DNA of 64,000 bases, taken from the NCBI RefSeq assembly GCF_016909075.1, contig NZ_JAFBFC010000003.1, positions 1-64,000 of the forward strand, written 5' to 3'. Origin of the DNA: Priestia iocasae (GTDB taxonomy: Bacteria; Bacillota; Bacilli; Bacillales; Bacillaceae_H). Positions 26,494 through 34,308 of this stretch are shown piece after piece (the stretch's first letter is position 1; each line of letters starts with the position of its first letter). The translations under genes and the position numbers were made by a program. The notes under the pieces are model-generated. The model saw nothing but the letters and a program-made list of their open reading frames with translations, did not search any database and was not told the origin of the DNA.

Positions 26494-26670
26494 CTATGAC
26501 CCATTGTGGTTTACTTCTGTTTGTGACACACCCATTTGTCTAGTTGTAATCACAAGCTTCTGCATAAGGAATGGGTCATATTCCACGTTCATTTCACGAA
26601 ATGGAATTCGTTGAGCTGATAAAAAGTGCTTTAACATGACACCATACAAACAGCTTGCATGGGACTTCAT
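26494..26670 (-). pseudogene. Degenerate glutaredoxin
   Basis: From MKSHASCLYGVMLKHFL the 58 codons match a glutaredoxin: helix after the active site, FREMNVEYD, and QMGVSQTEVN in place of the usual GVPQTE cis-Pro loop. The CPxC active site has become CLYG, losing the resolving Cys and Pro, and the frame stops after NHNGS; frame +1 downstream resumes glutaredoxin-like sequence (GHRFRPAFN). So it is truncated by a stop or frameshift and active-site dead. Intact homologs occur in such sulfur clusters, from memory. Confidence 0.65.
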
Positions 26671-26684
26671 ATCAGTCGCTCCTT

Positions 26685-27248
26685 TTAGTTTGTGCTCGTT
26701 GTGTTTCCAGACCACTGGCTCATGCCAGGTACAACGTTGATGACATTTGTAAAACCTTTCTCTGTTAACGTTTGAGAAGCTAAATCACTACGACTTCCTG
26801 TGCGGCATACAACAAAGATGTGTGCGTCTTTGTTCAATTCACTAACGCGTGCTTCTAACTCTCCTAATGGAATGTTGACAGCGTTGGGAATATGATTGAA
26901 TGCATATTCTGCTTCTTCACGTACGTCTAACACGACAATGTCTTCGTTTGCATCAAGCTTAGCTGTTAGATCTTCGTTGCTTGCTACATGCGGGTGCTTT
27001 TTCTCAATTGCTTCGTCGTTTGATGATTTACGTAAAAAGTGCTTTAATACGTCCCCTTCTTCAATCGTGCCTAAATATTGATGACCTGTACGCTCAGCCC
27101 ATGCTTGAATATCTGCTTTTGAACCTTTATCCGTTGCTTGCACTTCTAACACTTGACCTGGTTCTACATCATTCATTGCTTTTTTCGTTTTCACAATTGG
27201 CATTGGACATGCTAATCCTTTTGCGTCTAACGTTACATTTGCTTTCAT
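26685..27248 (-). CDS. TusA-rhodanese fusion sulfurtransferase
   Basis: A 187-residue two-domain protein: TusA (1-75, Cys in GLACPMPIVKTKKAM) and rhodanese (about 95-185, active loop VVCRTGSRS). The fusion can load sulfur from the rhodanese cysteine onto its own TusA cysteine. The start at 27248 has AGGAGG at seven bases; a longer frame to 27308 is rejected. It is co-directional with its neighbours in one long operon. Confidence 0.92.
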   Translation of the reverse strand: MKANVTLDAKGLACPMPIVKTKKAMNDVEPGQVLEVQATDKGSKADIQAWAERTGHQYLGTIEEGDVLKHFLRKSSNDEAIEKKHPHVASNEDLTAKLDANEDIVVLDVREEAEYAFNHIPNAVNIPLGELEARVSELNKDAHIFVVCRTGSRSDLASQTLTEKGFTNVINVVPGMSQWSGNTTSTN

Positions 27249-27252
27249 TCTT

Positions 27253-27268
27253 TTACCTCCTAGGGTAT
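27253..27268. promoter_or_regulatory. Weak CstR-type operator overlapping ribosome site
   Basis: TTACC-TCCTAG-GGTAT is one base off the cluster palindrome and contains the AGGAGG of the TusA-rhodanese gene on the minus strand. Confidence 0.45.
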
Positions 27269-27286
27269 ATTTTCTGTTAAAAAAAT

Positions 27287-27583
27287 TTATTCTGTGCGTC
27301 CTTCCCAAGCAAGCATACCGCCTGTCATGTTGATGACGTTAAACCCTTGTGATGCTAAGAACTGTGACGCTTGACCACTTCGGCCACCCGAACGACAAAT
27401 GATAATATACTCTTTTTCTTTATCTAACTCATGCATACGAAACTCAACTAAGCCTAATGGAATGTTAATAACACCTGGAATTTTCCCTTCCGCTACTTCA
27501 CTTACTTCACGTACATCAATCATATTTAACGTTTTTCCTTCATCAATGAACTGCTCTAATTCTTTTGGTGAAATCTCTCTCAT
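27287..27583 (-). CDS. Single-domain rhodanese
   Basis: A 98-residue rhodanese (MREISPKELEQFIDEG) with active loop IICRSGGRSGQ, the Cys-x-x-Gly-x-Arg type of thiosulfate or persulfide sulfurtransferases. Cytosolic, no signal. It lies 38 bp before the TusA-rhodanese gene and 13 bp after the membrane-linked rhodanese gene in the same operon. AAGGAGG precedes the ATG. Confidence 0.92.
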   Translation of the reverse strand: MREISPKELEQFIDEGKTLNMIDVREVSEVAEGKIPGVINIPLGLVEFRMHELDKEKEYIIICRSGGRSGQASQFLASQGFNVINMTGGMLAWEGRTE

Positions 27584-27596
27584 CCTTAATTCCTCC

Positions 27597-27956
27597 TTAT
27601 CGCCAAGCGTTCATGCCGCCTTTGACGTTTGTTACGTTTTTAAAGCCATGTTTCACTAGCTGTCTACTTGCTGCGTTACTTCTCATGCCACTTTGGCAAA
27701 TCACTACGACTTCTTTTTCTTTTGATAATTCATTCACTCGATTTGGTAGTTGCTGTAGTGGGATGTTCTTAAAACCTCGAATGTTTCTTCCTTTAAACTC
27801 ACCTGGTGTACGAACATCAATGTATTGCTTGTTTTTATCACCTAACTCATTTTTTAATTGAGTAGTTGTCATGTTGCGAACACCGCTTGTTGGTAATAAC
27901 CGTCTTAGTAAAAAGAAAGCGACTAGTCCAAAGAGTACGTATTGAATATATTCCAA
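27597..27956 (-). CDS. Membrane-anchored rhodanese
   Basis: A 119-residue protein: one N-terminal TM (about 3-20, YVLFGLVAFFLLRRLL) then a rhodanese domain with active loop VVICQSGMRSNAAS. The positive LLRRLLP after the TM places the rhodanese in the cytosol. It may take sulfur near membrane sulfide:quinone or thiosulfate systems, inferred. AAGGAGAGAGG precedes the ATG. Confidence 0.9.
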   Translation of the reverse strand: MEYIQYVLFGLVAFFLLRRLLPTSGVRNMTTTQLKNELGDKNKQYIDVRTPGEFKGRNIRGFKNIPLQQLPNRVNELSKEKEVVVICQSGMRSNAASRQLVKHGFKNVTNVKGGMNAWR

Positions 27957-27972
27957 CGAGCCTCTCTCCTTT

Positions 27973-28449
27973 TTAGATGAATAAGTTTACATTGCCTTCT
28001 TCAGCATCTGCTAAATAAGCGGCAACTCCTGCATAATCAATGTTGTCTAATAATTCTTTTTCTTGCAAACCGAGTAAATCCATCGTCATCGTACATGCAA
28101 CAAGCTTTACGTCTTGCTCTTGTGCCATTTCAATTAATTGTGGTAATGGAACAGCATTATGCTTTTTAATGACTTCTTTAATCATTTTTTGTCCCATACC
28201 TGCAAAGTTCATTTTCGATAAGCCCATTTTATCTGCTCCACGCGGCATCATTTTGCCGAACATTTTCTCCATGAAACCTTTTTTAACAGGAACTAATTGT
28301 TCTTTACGTAATGTATTTAATCCCCAAAATGTGTGAAAGATGGTTACCTCATGATCATATGCTGCTGCACCATTTGCGATAATGTACGCTGCCATTGCTT
28401 TATCATAATCACCACTAAATAAGACGATTGTTGTTTTTTTCTTTTCCAT
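27973..28449 (-). CDS. DsrE-like sulfur-carrier protein (copy 2)
   Basis: A 158-residue DsrE-fold protein longer than copy 1 by a Met/Lys-rich insert (about 60-100, KMMPRGADKMGLSKMNF). The likely active Cys is in VACTMTMDLLGL. It is preceded by its own CstR-type palindrome (28477-28492), so the operon may have an internal start here. AAGGAGG lies upstream of the ATG. Confidence 0.9.
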   Translation of the reverse strand: MEKKKTTIVLFSGDYDKAMAAYIIANGAAAYDHEVTIFHTFWGLNTLRKEQLVPVKKGFMEKMFGKMMPRGADKMGLSKMNFAGMGQKMIKEVIKKHNAVPLPQLIEMAQEQDVKLVACTMTMDLLGLQEKELLDNIDYAGVAAYLADAEEGNVNLFI

Positions 28450-28476
28450 TGTAAGTCCTCCTTGGTGTAATTACTA

Positions 28477-28492
28477 ATACCTGTATAGGTAT
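28477..28492. promoter_or_regulatory. CstR-type operator (dsrE copy 2)
   Basis: ATACC-TGTATA-GGTAT, a perfect member of the palindrome family, 28 bp upstream of the DsrE start. On the minus strand TTTACA lies about 17 bases before it as a possible -35. Confidence 0.7.
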
Positions 28493-28510
28493 ATGAGTGT
28501 GTAAAAAAAT

Positions 28511-28738
28511 TTATCCTTTTTGAATCCAGAATTTAAATACGTTACCTTCTTCTTCATGCTGTAGCAATTCATGACCACCTGATTTTGCCCATGCTGTTAA
28601 ATCACTTTTAGCACCTTTATCCGTTGTATGAATCTCTAACACTTGACCTGACTCTAATTCGTTCATTGCTTTCTTTGTTTTGACAATCGGCATTGGACAA
28701 GCTAATCCTTTTGCATCTAATACTTTATTTACGTTCAT
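28511..28738 (-). CDS. TusA family sulfurtransferase (copy 2)
   Basis: A 75-residue TusA (GLACPMPIVKTKKAMNELES), about 85 percent identical by eye to the copy at 24590. It is the first gene of the main sulfur operon, right after a CstR-controlled promoter. The ATG at 28738 has GGAGGG nine bases upstream; a longer frame to 28765 would run into the operator and is rejected. Confidence 0.92.
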   Translation of the reverse strand: MNVNKVLDAKGLACPMPIVKTKKAMNELESGQVLEIHTTDKGAKSDLTAWAKSGGHELLQHEEEGNVFKFWIQKG

Positions 28739-28769
28739 TTGTATTCCCTCCGTGTTCTTTATCATTTTT

Positions 28770-28812
28770 ATACCTATAGGGGTATAGTAACAAGTAAAAA
28801 AATAATTGTCAA
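28770..28812 (-). promoter_or_regulatory. Main sulfur-operon promoter with CstR-type operator
   Basis: On the minus strand -35 TTGACA (28807-28812) and -10 TACTAT (28784-28789) are 17 bp apart. The palindrome ATACC-TATAGG-GGTAT (28770-28785) overlaps the -10 and start point, so a bound CstR-type repressor would block initiation. Confidence 0.75.
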
Positions 28813-28821
28813 CCGTTTATT

Positions 28822-29082
28822 TTAACGACTTTTTACAAGTAAGTTTACTGCCTCTTTAATCATATCATCCGCTGCTTCACCGTTTTTTTCTGCTTCTAGT
28901 GCACATTCAACTAGATTTGTACTTACGATGACACCGACTGTACGATCAACGGCTGTGCGAACGGCTGATAGCTGCGTAATAATTTCTTTGCAGTCTTTCT
29001 CTTCGTCCATCATTTTTAAAATACCGCGAAGCTGACCTTCCATACGCTTTAATCGGTTTTTCACTTGAGCGTTGTATTCCAT
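28822..29082 (-). CDS. cstR: CsoR-family persulfide sensor (CstR type)
   Basis: An 86-residue all-helical repressor (VKNRLKRMEGQLRGILKMM). Cys31 and Cys60 are kept, but the histidine that CsoR uses for copper, four residues before the second Cys, is Asn56. That C/N/C pattern marks CstR proteins, which sense persulfides by cross-linking the two cysteines. The genes around it are all sulfane-sulfur enzymes, in agreement. The start at 29082 has AAGGGGG before it; an in-frame extension to 29193 is unlikely. Confidence 0.9.
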   Translation of the reverse strand: MEYNAQVKNRLKRMEGQLRGILKMMDEEKDCKEIITQLSAVRTAVDRTVGVIVSTNLVECALEAEKNGEAADDMIKEAVNLLVKSR

Positions 29083-29309
29083 GTAGAACGCCCCCTTTCT
29101 ATTTAGTTGTTTTATGCTTCGTCTACTTCTTCGATTGTTGTTTAACGTGTAGTTAATGTCCACTTCAGGTTGATCGCTTTTCGCTCCAACCACTCTATAA
29201 ACAACAACCTTTTTTTATAAAGCTCTATGTTTTTTTAAAATCATTTGTTTTTTAATTTTAAAGCGCTCCTTCTTAGTTGTTTTCAGAAGAAGTATCGCTG
29301 ACAATGTTT

Positions 29310-29339
29310 ATTGTATACCCCTATAGGTATAATGTCAAC
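29310..29339 (-). promoter_or_regulatory. cstR promoter with embedded operator and long leader
   Basis: Minus-strand -35 TTGACA (29334-29339), 17-bp spacer, -10 TACAAT (29310-29315). The operator ATACC-CCTATA-GGTAT (29315-29330) fills the spacer, so CstR probably represses itself. The start codon is about 220 bases downstream, leaving a long untranslated leader. Confidence 0.75.
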
Positions 29340-29574
29340 CGTTTATTTAAAATCTTTTTTAACATCTACTATTGAGCGGATTCTTTCATCGACTCTCTCC
29401 TATTAAAACAACTTCTTTATGATTCAAATGGAAGTTTCGATTACAATCAATATAAAAGCATAAGAACGAGAAGATTATTTCACTTGTCATAAGCCATTCA
29501 TAATAGAAGAGAAGGTGTTATGCTAGAACGGTAACCATTCGTTCTTTTTCCACAGCAATGAAAGAAAATAACCA

Positions 29575-29606
29575 TTGACTCTGTGGTGTACCCCACGGTT
29601 TATGAT
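29575..29606 (+). promoter_or_regulatory. MerR-type promoter with 20-bp spacer
   Basis: -35 TTGACT (29575-29580), -10 TATGAT (29601-29606), 20 bp apart. The spacer contains the near-palindrome GTGGTGTACCCCAC, the layout of a MerR-activated, autoregulated promoter for the gene at 29625. Confidence 0.75.
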
Positions 29607-29624
29607 AATGATAGGAGGACGGAC

Positions 29625-29969
29625 ATGTATAAGATTAGCGAGTTTGCTGAAATGACTGGATTAAGCAAAGAAACATTACGATACTATGCAGAAGTGAAAC
29701 TACTTGAGCCTGCCTTCATTGATCCAAATAACAATTACCGTTATTACGATGATGGAAGTTACTTTCTTGCTATCCTTTTAGGAAAACTGAGAAGGTTCGG
29801 ATTTACGGTTCAAGAGATGACGTCTGTCATGGAGGACGAATCTTTTGCACATTTAGAAGATTTGTTAAAACAAAAAAAGAAAAAAATACACATTCAGATG
29901 GAGGATCTTCAACTTCAAGTTGAGGAAATTGATGAATTTCTCGCATCTGGAAAGGATGAAAGCTTGTGA
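29625..29969 (+). CDS. MerR family transcriptional regulator
   Basis: A 114-residue regulator: winged helix with ISEFAEMTGLSKETLRYYAE (residues 3-22), then a dimerisation helix at about 80-108. There is no ligand-binding domain beyond the short coiled coil and no Cys for metal sensing. AGGAGG at nine bases fixes the ATG at 29625. It overlaps the SRPBCC gene by four bases, so the two are one operon and the SRPBCC protein may bind or act on the inducer, inferred. Confidence 0.9.
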   Translation: MYKISEFAEMTGLSKETLRYYAEVKLLEPAFIDPNNNYRYYDDGSYFLAILLGKLRRFGFTVQEMTSVMEDESFAHLEDLLKQKKKKIHIQMEDLQLQVEEIDEFLASGKDESL

Positions 29970-30418
29970 TTCAATGGAAAGAAGAAATCGTGATTGAAAC
30001 AAATATTGAGAACGTTTGGGCGTTATTTTCTGATCAGCATATTAAACGAATTATGCCTAAAGTCGAGGAACATACCTTAATCGAAAAAAATGAACATCAA
30101 ATAGGCGCCAAGCATCGTCAAACGTATCGTGAAGGCAAGCGCGTGGAAACATATATTGTTGAAACGCTAGATTATGAAGATGATCCAGAGAGAAAGTATA
30201 AGAAAATCACCTTTGTTCTTGGTAAAGCATTTGAGATTACCCTTTCGTTTTGCTTAGTTAAAATCAATGAAACGCACACAAAATTTATTTATGAAGGGCA
30301 AAACAAAGGCGTCAATTTTGTTGGTAGAGCGATGTTGAAACTTGGTAGTGAAAAAAGCAACCGTAGAGTGGTAGAGGAATTTATGCAGCGAGTGAGAGAA
30401 GAAGCGATTCACTCATGA
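29966..30418 (+). CDS. SRPBCC family protein
   Basis: A 150-residue SRPBCC/polyketide-cyclase-like protein (MIQWKEEIVIETNIENVWALF), with the usual hydrophobic-cavity pattern and C-terminal helix. The start is GTG overlapping the MerR stop (GTGA). The partner MerR gene suggests handling of a hydrophobic toxic ligand; none is known. A terminator follows directly. Confidence 0.82.
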   Translation: MIQWKEEIVIETNIENVWALFSDQHIKRIMPKVEEHTLIEKNEHQIGAKHRQTYREGKRVETYIVETLDYEDDPERKYKKITFVLGKAFEITLSFCLVKINETHTKFIYEGQNKGVNFVGRAMLKLGSEKSNRRVVEEFMQRVREEAIHS

Positions 30419-30424
30419 TGAAGG

Positions 30425-30455
30425 CAAACGGAGCATCCTTTGCTCCGTTTGTCCC
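30425..30455. terminator. Intrinsic terminator
   Basis: Perfect 10-bp arms AAACGGAGCA/TGCTCCGTTT between the convergent SRPBCC and CcdA genes. Confidence 0.8.
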
Positions 30456-30465
30456 CTTCCTCATT

Positions 30466-31182
30466 CTAAAACGTAAAGGGTGTAAATCGGGCAAAGTACG
30501 CGCTAATTTTAGTCATTTGACCGGTAAAGACGAGCACGCCAAGTAAGATCATAATCGAGCCATTTACAATCGCTAGCTTTCCTAAGTACCGATTAATTAC
30601 CCGAATGATGCGCACTGATTTAGTCATAAGAAATGAAATCAATAAAAATGGAATCGCCATTCCTACTGAATACACGACTAATAGCATCATTCCCTCACTT
30701 AACGTCCCACTCGAACTAGCAAGAAGTAAAATGGATGACAGTGTGAACCCGACACACGGCGTCCACCCGCTTCCAAACGCAATGCCTAGCAATACGGATG
30801 AAAACCAATTTTTCGGCTTTTCAAGGCGATGATCCCACTTTTTTTCTTTCATTAAGAATGCAAATTGAAGCACCCCTAGCATCTGCAAGCCAAACATGAC
30901 AATTAAAATTCCACTTATATGTTCAATCAACTGACGATTCATTTGAAAAAACTGCCCTAAAAAAGTAGCGGATGCTCCCATTAAAATAAACACAAAGCTA
31001 AAGCCAAGCACAAATGCAATGGAGCGTTGCAGAAGCACTCGTTGGTTCACTTGTAATTTTTGTTCTTGAATGCTTCCACCCGTTAAGTGCGATAAATAAG
31101 CCGGAAGAATCGGAAAAATACAAGGAGAAAAAAATGATAATACCCCTGCCCCTAATGCAATCCATAATGATACTTGTTCCAT
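30466..31182 (-). CDS. ccdA: CcdA/DsbD-like thiol-disulfide membrane transporter
   Basis: A 238-residue protein with six TM segments. The two redox cysteines are in SFFSPCIFPILPAY (TM1) and GWTPCVGF (TM4). CcdA passes electrons from cytosolic thioredoxin across the membrane, classically for cytochrome c maturation or sporulation. Here it sits inside the sulfur region, so it may keep exported sulfur-handling proteins reduced. No CstR-type site was seen just upstream. The ATG lacks a strong ribosome site other than GAAGG. Confidence 0.9.
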   Translation of the reverse strand: MEQVSLWIALGAGVLSFFSPCIFPILPAYLSHLTGGSIQEQKLQVNQRVLLQRSIAFVLGFSFVFILMGASATFLGQFFQMNRQLIEHISGILIVMFGLQMLGVLQFAFLMKEKKWDHRLEKPKNWFSSVLLGIAFGSGWTPCVGFTLSSILLLASSSGTLSEGMMLLVVYSVGMAIPFLLISFLMTKSVRIIRVINRYLGKLAIVNGSIMILLGVLVFTGQMTKISAYFARFTPFTF

Positions 31183-31254
31183 ATCTTCACCTTCCTTACA
31201 TAGTTATTTCTACTGATTGTAACGGGTATTTGTTAAATTTTGATGAAGAACATA

Positions 31255-31290
31255 AAAAAAAGCAGAAGAACATGTCCTCTGCTTTTTCGT
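31255..31290 (-). terminator. Terminator of persulfide reductase gene
   Basis: Stem AGCAGA/TCTGCT (extended by AAAA/TTTT) with seven T on the minus strand. Confidence 0.8.
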
Positions 31291-31295
31291 AACGT

Positions 31296-32945
31296 TTACT
31301 TTTTCGGATACACGGATGCATACAATTTGTATCCACCGTCTAAGTTTTTCACCTTAAAACCATTTTCCATTAAAATGCGTGAAGCTAAATAACCTCGTAA
31401 GCCCACTTGACATGTGATATATAAATCTTTGTCAGTTGGAACTTCGTTTAGACGCTCACGCAGTTCATTAACGGGAATAGTAACAGAACCCTTAATGGCA
31501 CCACGAGCAACCTCTCCTGGGTCGCGCACATCAATTAAATAACCGCCATTTGCGACAAGATCATCGATTTCATGCCATTGAACCGTTTCGACTGTACCTT
31601 CCATCATATTCGTTGCAACATATCCAGCCATGTTAACAGGATCTTTTGCGGAAGAGAACGGTGGTGCATAAGCTAATTCTAGATCAGGTAAGTCCTGAAC
31701 CGTTAATCCACCCTTTATCGCGGTTGCAATGACATCGATTCGTTTGTCTACACCGTCTTTTCCAACGGCTTGCGCGCCAAAAATCTCACCTGTTTCTTTA
31801 CTAAAAATAAGCTTTAACGTCATTTGAGACGCGCCTGGATAATACCCTGCATGGTTCATTGGATGAACGTGAACCACTTCATAAGGTATACCAATTCGTT
31901 TTAACGTTTTCTCGTTATTTCCTGTTGCTGCAACGGTTAAATCAAAGATTTTTGCAATGGATGTACCCATCGTCCCGTTATAGCGGACGTCTTTTCCATG
32001 AATATGATCGGCTACAAGTCGGCCTTGACGGTTTGCTGGCCATGCAAGCGGAACAAACGTTTCAAATCCATTAACAAAGTCTTTTACCTCAATCACATCT
32101 CCAACAGCATAAATGGATGAATCAGACGTTTGTAAATGCTCATTTACTTTGATTGTGTCACGTAAGCCCAGCTCTAATCCTGCCTCTTTCGCAAGCGTAC
32201 TTTCAGGTTGAACACCAATCGCTAGAATAATCATATCTGTTTCAAGCTCTTTTCCGCTTGTTAAGCGAACCATGTTTCCTTGCTGTTCAAATGCTTGAAC
32301 GCCGTCTTCTAGTATAAGATTAACTCCTTGCTCACGCATATGTGTATGAGCAAGCTGTGCCATTTCAACATCCATCGGCGCCATTACTTGATTAGCCATT
32401 TCAACAAGTGTAACATCCATCCCACGTTCTACTAGATTTTCAGCCATTTCCACTCCGATAAAGCCACCACCAATGACGACTGCTCGCTTTGGCTTTTCGT
32501 TATCAACGTACTGTTTGATGCGGTCTGTATCAGGTACGTTACGCAACGTAAACAGTGCATTTGCTTCATGAATGCCCGGAATCGGTGGAACAATGGGCTT
32601 TGATCCTGGTGATAAAATAAGCACATCATAGGATTCGTCGTACTCTTCCCCTGTTGTCACATTGCGTGCCGTTACGGTTTTTTCATCAGAGTTAATGCGC
32701 ACAATTTCTGTTAAATTGCGAATGTCCAGATTAAATCGCTTTGACATACCTTCTACCGTTTGAACGAGTAATTTGCTTCGTTCTTCAATAACCTCACCGA
32801 TGTAATAAGGCAACCCACAGTTTGCAAATGAAATATACTCTCCTCGCTCAAACATCACAATGTGATCTTTTTCACTTAAACGACGTAATCGAGCAGCTGC
32901 AGAAGCTCCACCTGCAACGCCACCAACAATTAATATTTTCTTCAT
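31296..32945 (-). CDS. CoA-disulfide/persulfide reductase with C-terminal rhodanese
   Basis: A 549-residue flavoprotein. FAD-binding GGVAGGASAAARLRR is at 8-22, the redox Cys43 in NCGLPYYIG, NAD-binding VIGGGFIGVEMAE at about 155-167, and a dimerisation domain to about 445. A rhodanese domain (about 455-549) carries the loop TCQVGLRG. This is the CoADR-Rhd/Npsr architecture, which reduces CoA and protein persulfides with NAD(P)H. A perfect CstR-type operator lies in its promoter, so it belongs to the same regulon. Confidence 0.93.
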   Translation of the reverse strand: MKKILIVGGVAGGASAAARLRRLSEKDHIVMFERGEYISFANCGLPYYIGEVIEERSKLLVQTVEGMSKRFNLDIRNLTEIVRINSDEKTVTARNVTTGEEYDESYDVLILSPGSKPIVPPIPGIHEANALFTLRNVPDTDRIKQYVDNEKPKRAVVIGGGFIGVEMAENLVERGMDVTLVEMANQVMAPMDVEMAQLAHTHMREQGVNLILEDGVQAFEQQGNMVRLTSGKELETDMIILAIGVQPESTLAKEAGLELGLRDTIKVNEHLQTSDSSIYAVGDVIEVKDFVNGFETFVPLAWPANRQGRLVADHIHGKDVRYNGTMGTSIAKIFDLTVAATGNNEKTLKRIGIPYEVVHVHPMNHAGYYPGASQMTLKLIFSKETGEIFGAQAVGKDGVDKRIDVIATAIKGGLTVQDLPDLELAYAPPFSSAKDPVNMAGYVATNMMEGTVETVQWHEIDDLVANGGYLIDVRDPGEVARGAIKGSVTIPVNELRERLNEVPTDKDLYITCQVGLRGYLASRILMENGFKVKNLDGGYKLYASVYPKK

Positions 32946-32973
32946 TTATATCTCCCCCTACAAAAACACCTTT

Positions 32974-32989
32974 ATACCTATAGGGGTAT
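32974..32989. promoter_or_regulatory. CstR-type operator (persulfide reductase)
   Basis: ATACC-TATAGG-GGTAT just upstream of the reductase gene. A minus-strand TATCAT overlaps it as probable -10. Confidence 0.75.
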
Positions 32990-32999
32990 GATAACAAAA

Positions 33000-33046
33000 A
33001 AACAAAAAGTGCGAAAGGCTTTTTTAAGTACTTTCACACTTTTGAC
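33000..33046 (-). terminator. Terminator of second rhodanese-MBL gene
   Basis: Arms AAAAGTGCGAAAG and CTTTCACACTTTT (one mismatch) with a T-rich minus-strand tail. Confidence 0.8.
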
Positions 33047-33050
33047 ATAC

Positions 33051-34175
33051 TTAACGCACAGCACAGCGATTTGGACCAATTTCCATTTCACGCTTTTCTT
33101 CGTTATCTGGACTAATCTTGCCCATATTCGTTTGACGAATGTCTTGATAAGCATTCGGCTGAGGGGGTAAATTCTCCGTTACAAGACTGCGGAATTCCCC
33201 TTCATCTGAAATGTTTAACCCGTGATTTTCATGATAAAGCATACCAAGCTTTTCACATACACTACCATCTTCATTCATTTCTTTACTCGTCATAAAATGC
33301 GCCGGTAATACGAGTAAATCATCTGTTAATTCTTTGTAGCGTTTATAGAGCGTTGTTCGTAAATCTCCTACCCAATCTTCTGCTTTACCTGCTAGATCTG
33401 GTCGGCCAATTGAGTCGATAAATAATATATCCCCCGTTAACAAGTATTGATGATCAATTACAAACGAGGTACTCCCCATTGTGTGTCCTGGAGAATACAC
33501 CGATTTGATGTTCGTTTCTCCAACCTTAAACTCATCACCGTCACGTAAAGGTGTATAGTCAAACACAACTTCATCCGCATCTTTCGGTGGCAGATAGTAC
33601 GTTGCCCCCATTTTCTCAGCAAGCTCTCTTCCTCCTGAAATATGATCGGCATGAAGGTGCGTATCGTATACGTGTGTAATCTTGATATTGTGCTCACTTA
33701 TAAACGTTTCATATTGATCAAGCATTCTGTTCGTATCAATAATCGCACCTTCACCATTTGATTCAATGATGTAAGATAAACATCCTTTTCCAATACGTAC
33801 AAATTGATAAATCGCTCCACCTTTTACATCACCAATTTTAATTGGCTCTAAATGCTCACTCCATGCTTTCATGCCACCTTCAACCGAATACACATTGTCA
33901 TAACCTGCGTCAGCAATTTGTTCGGCTACCTTTTGTGATGAGCCACCTTTTGCACAAATCACGTAAACAGGTTCATCTTTGGGTAAATCGTTCACAACTG
34001 GATCAATGCCTTCCATTAACTCCCTGTAAGGCGTGTTGATAATATGTACATTTTTTCCTTCTACTTTCCAATCGTCAAATGCATCTTTGGGCCGCACATC
34101 TAATATGAACAGCTTTTCGTGATTTAGAATCTTTTTTGTAAGTTCCTTTACTGAAAGATGGTTGATTTTTTCCAT
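33051..34175 (-). CDS. Rhodanese-MBL fusion, persulfide dioxygenase type (copy 2)
   Basis: A 374-residue paralog of the protein at 24879, similar along its length. The rhodanese loop reads VICAKGGSS and the MBL domain has [19 protein letters not shown] and PAH; the C-terminal GPNRCAVR is shared with copy 1. The ATG at 34175 is eight bases past AGAGG; a GTG at 34184 is less likely. It has its own operator 60-80 bp upstream. Why two copies exist is unclear; they may differ in substrate or expression. Confidence 0.9.
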   Translation of the reverse strand: MEKINHLSVKELTKKILNHEKLFILDVRPKDAFDDWKVEGKNVHIINTPYRELMEGIDPVVNDLPKDEPVYVICAKGGSSQKVAEQIADAGYDNVYSVEGGMKAWSEHLEPIKIGDVKGGAIYQFVRIGKGCLSYIIESNGEGAIIDTNRMLDQYETFISEHNIKITHVYDTHLHADHISGGRELAEKMGATYYLPPKDADEVVFDYTPLRDGDEFKVGETNIKSVYSPGHTMGSTSFVIDHQYLLTGDILFIDSIGRPDLAGKAEDWVGDLRTTLYKRYKELTDDLLVLPAHFMTSKEMNEDGSVCEKLGMLYHENHGLNISDEGEFRSLVTENLPPQPNAYQDIRQTNMGKISPDNEEKREMEIGPNRCAVR

Positions 34176-34233
34176 CGCGATCACCTCTTTTGTCCGAATG
34201 TCATTCCTCGTTTAGTGTGTACCCTGTTGTTTA

Positions 34234-34260
34234 GATGTATACCTCTTTAGGTATACATCT
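34234..34260. promoter_or_regulatory. CstR-type operator, extended palindrome
   Basis: AGATGTATACCT and AGGTATACATCT form perfect 12-bp arms around CTTT and include ATACC-TCTTTA-GGTAT (34239-34254). It lies upstream of the second rhodanese-MBL gene. Confidence 0.75.
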
Positions 34261-34267
34261 AAACAAA

Positions 34268-34305
34268 AAAACATCATTCAACACGTTTGTATTGAATGAT
34301 GCTTA
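34268..34305 (-). terminator. Terminator of MFS gene
   Basis: 10-bp arms CATCATTCAA/TTGAATGATG with seven T on the minus strand. Confidence 0.85.
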
Positions 34306-34308
34306 TCC

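Noticed and set aside
29082-29193. N-terminal extension of CstR
   Set aside because: CsoR-family proteins start near MEYNAQVKNR, and AAGGGGG precedes the ATG at 29082.
34234-34260. Perfect palindrome as a terminator
   Set aside because: It lies upstream of a gene, lacks a T-run directly after it and contains the CstR operator core.
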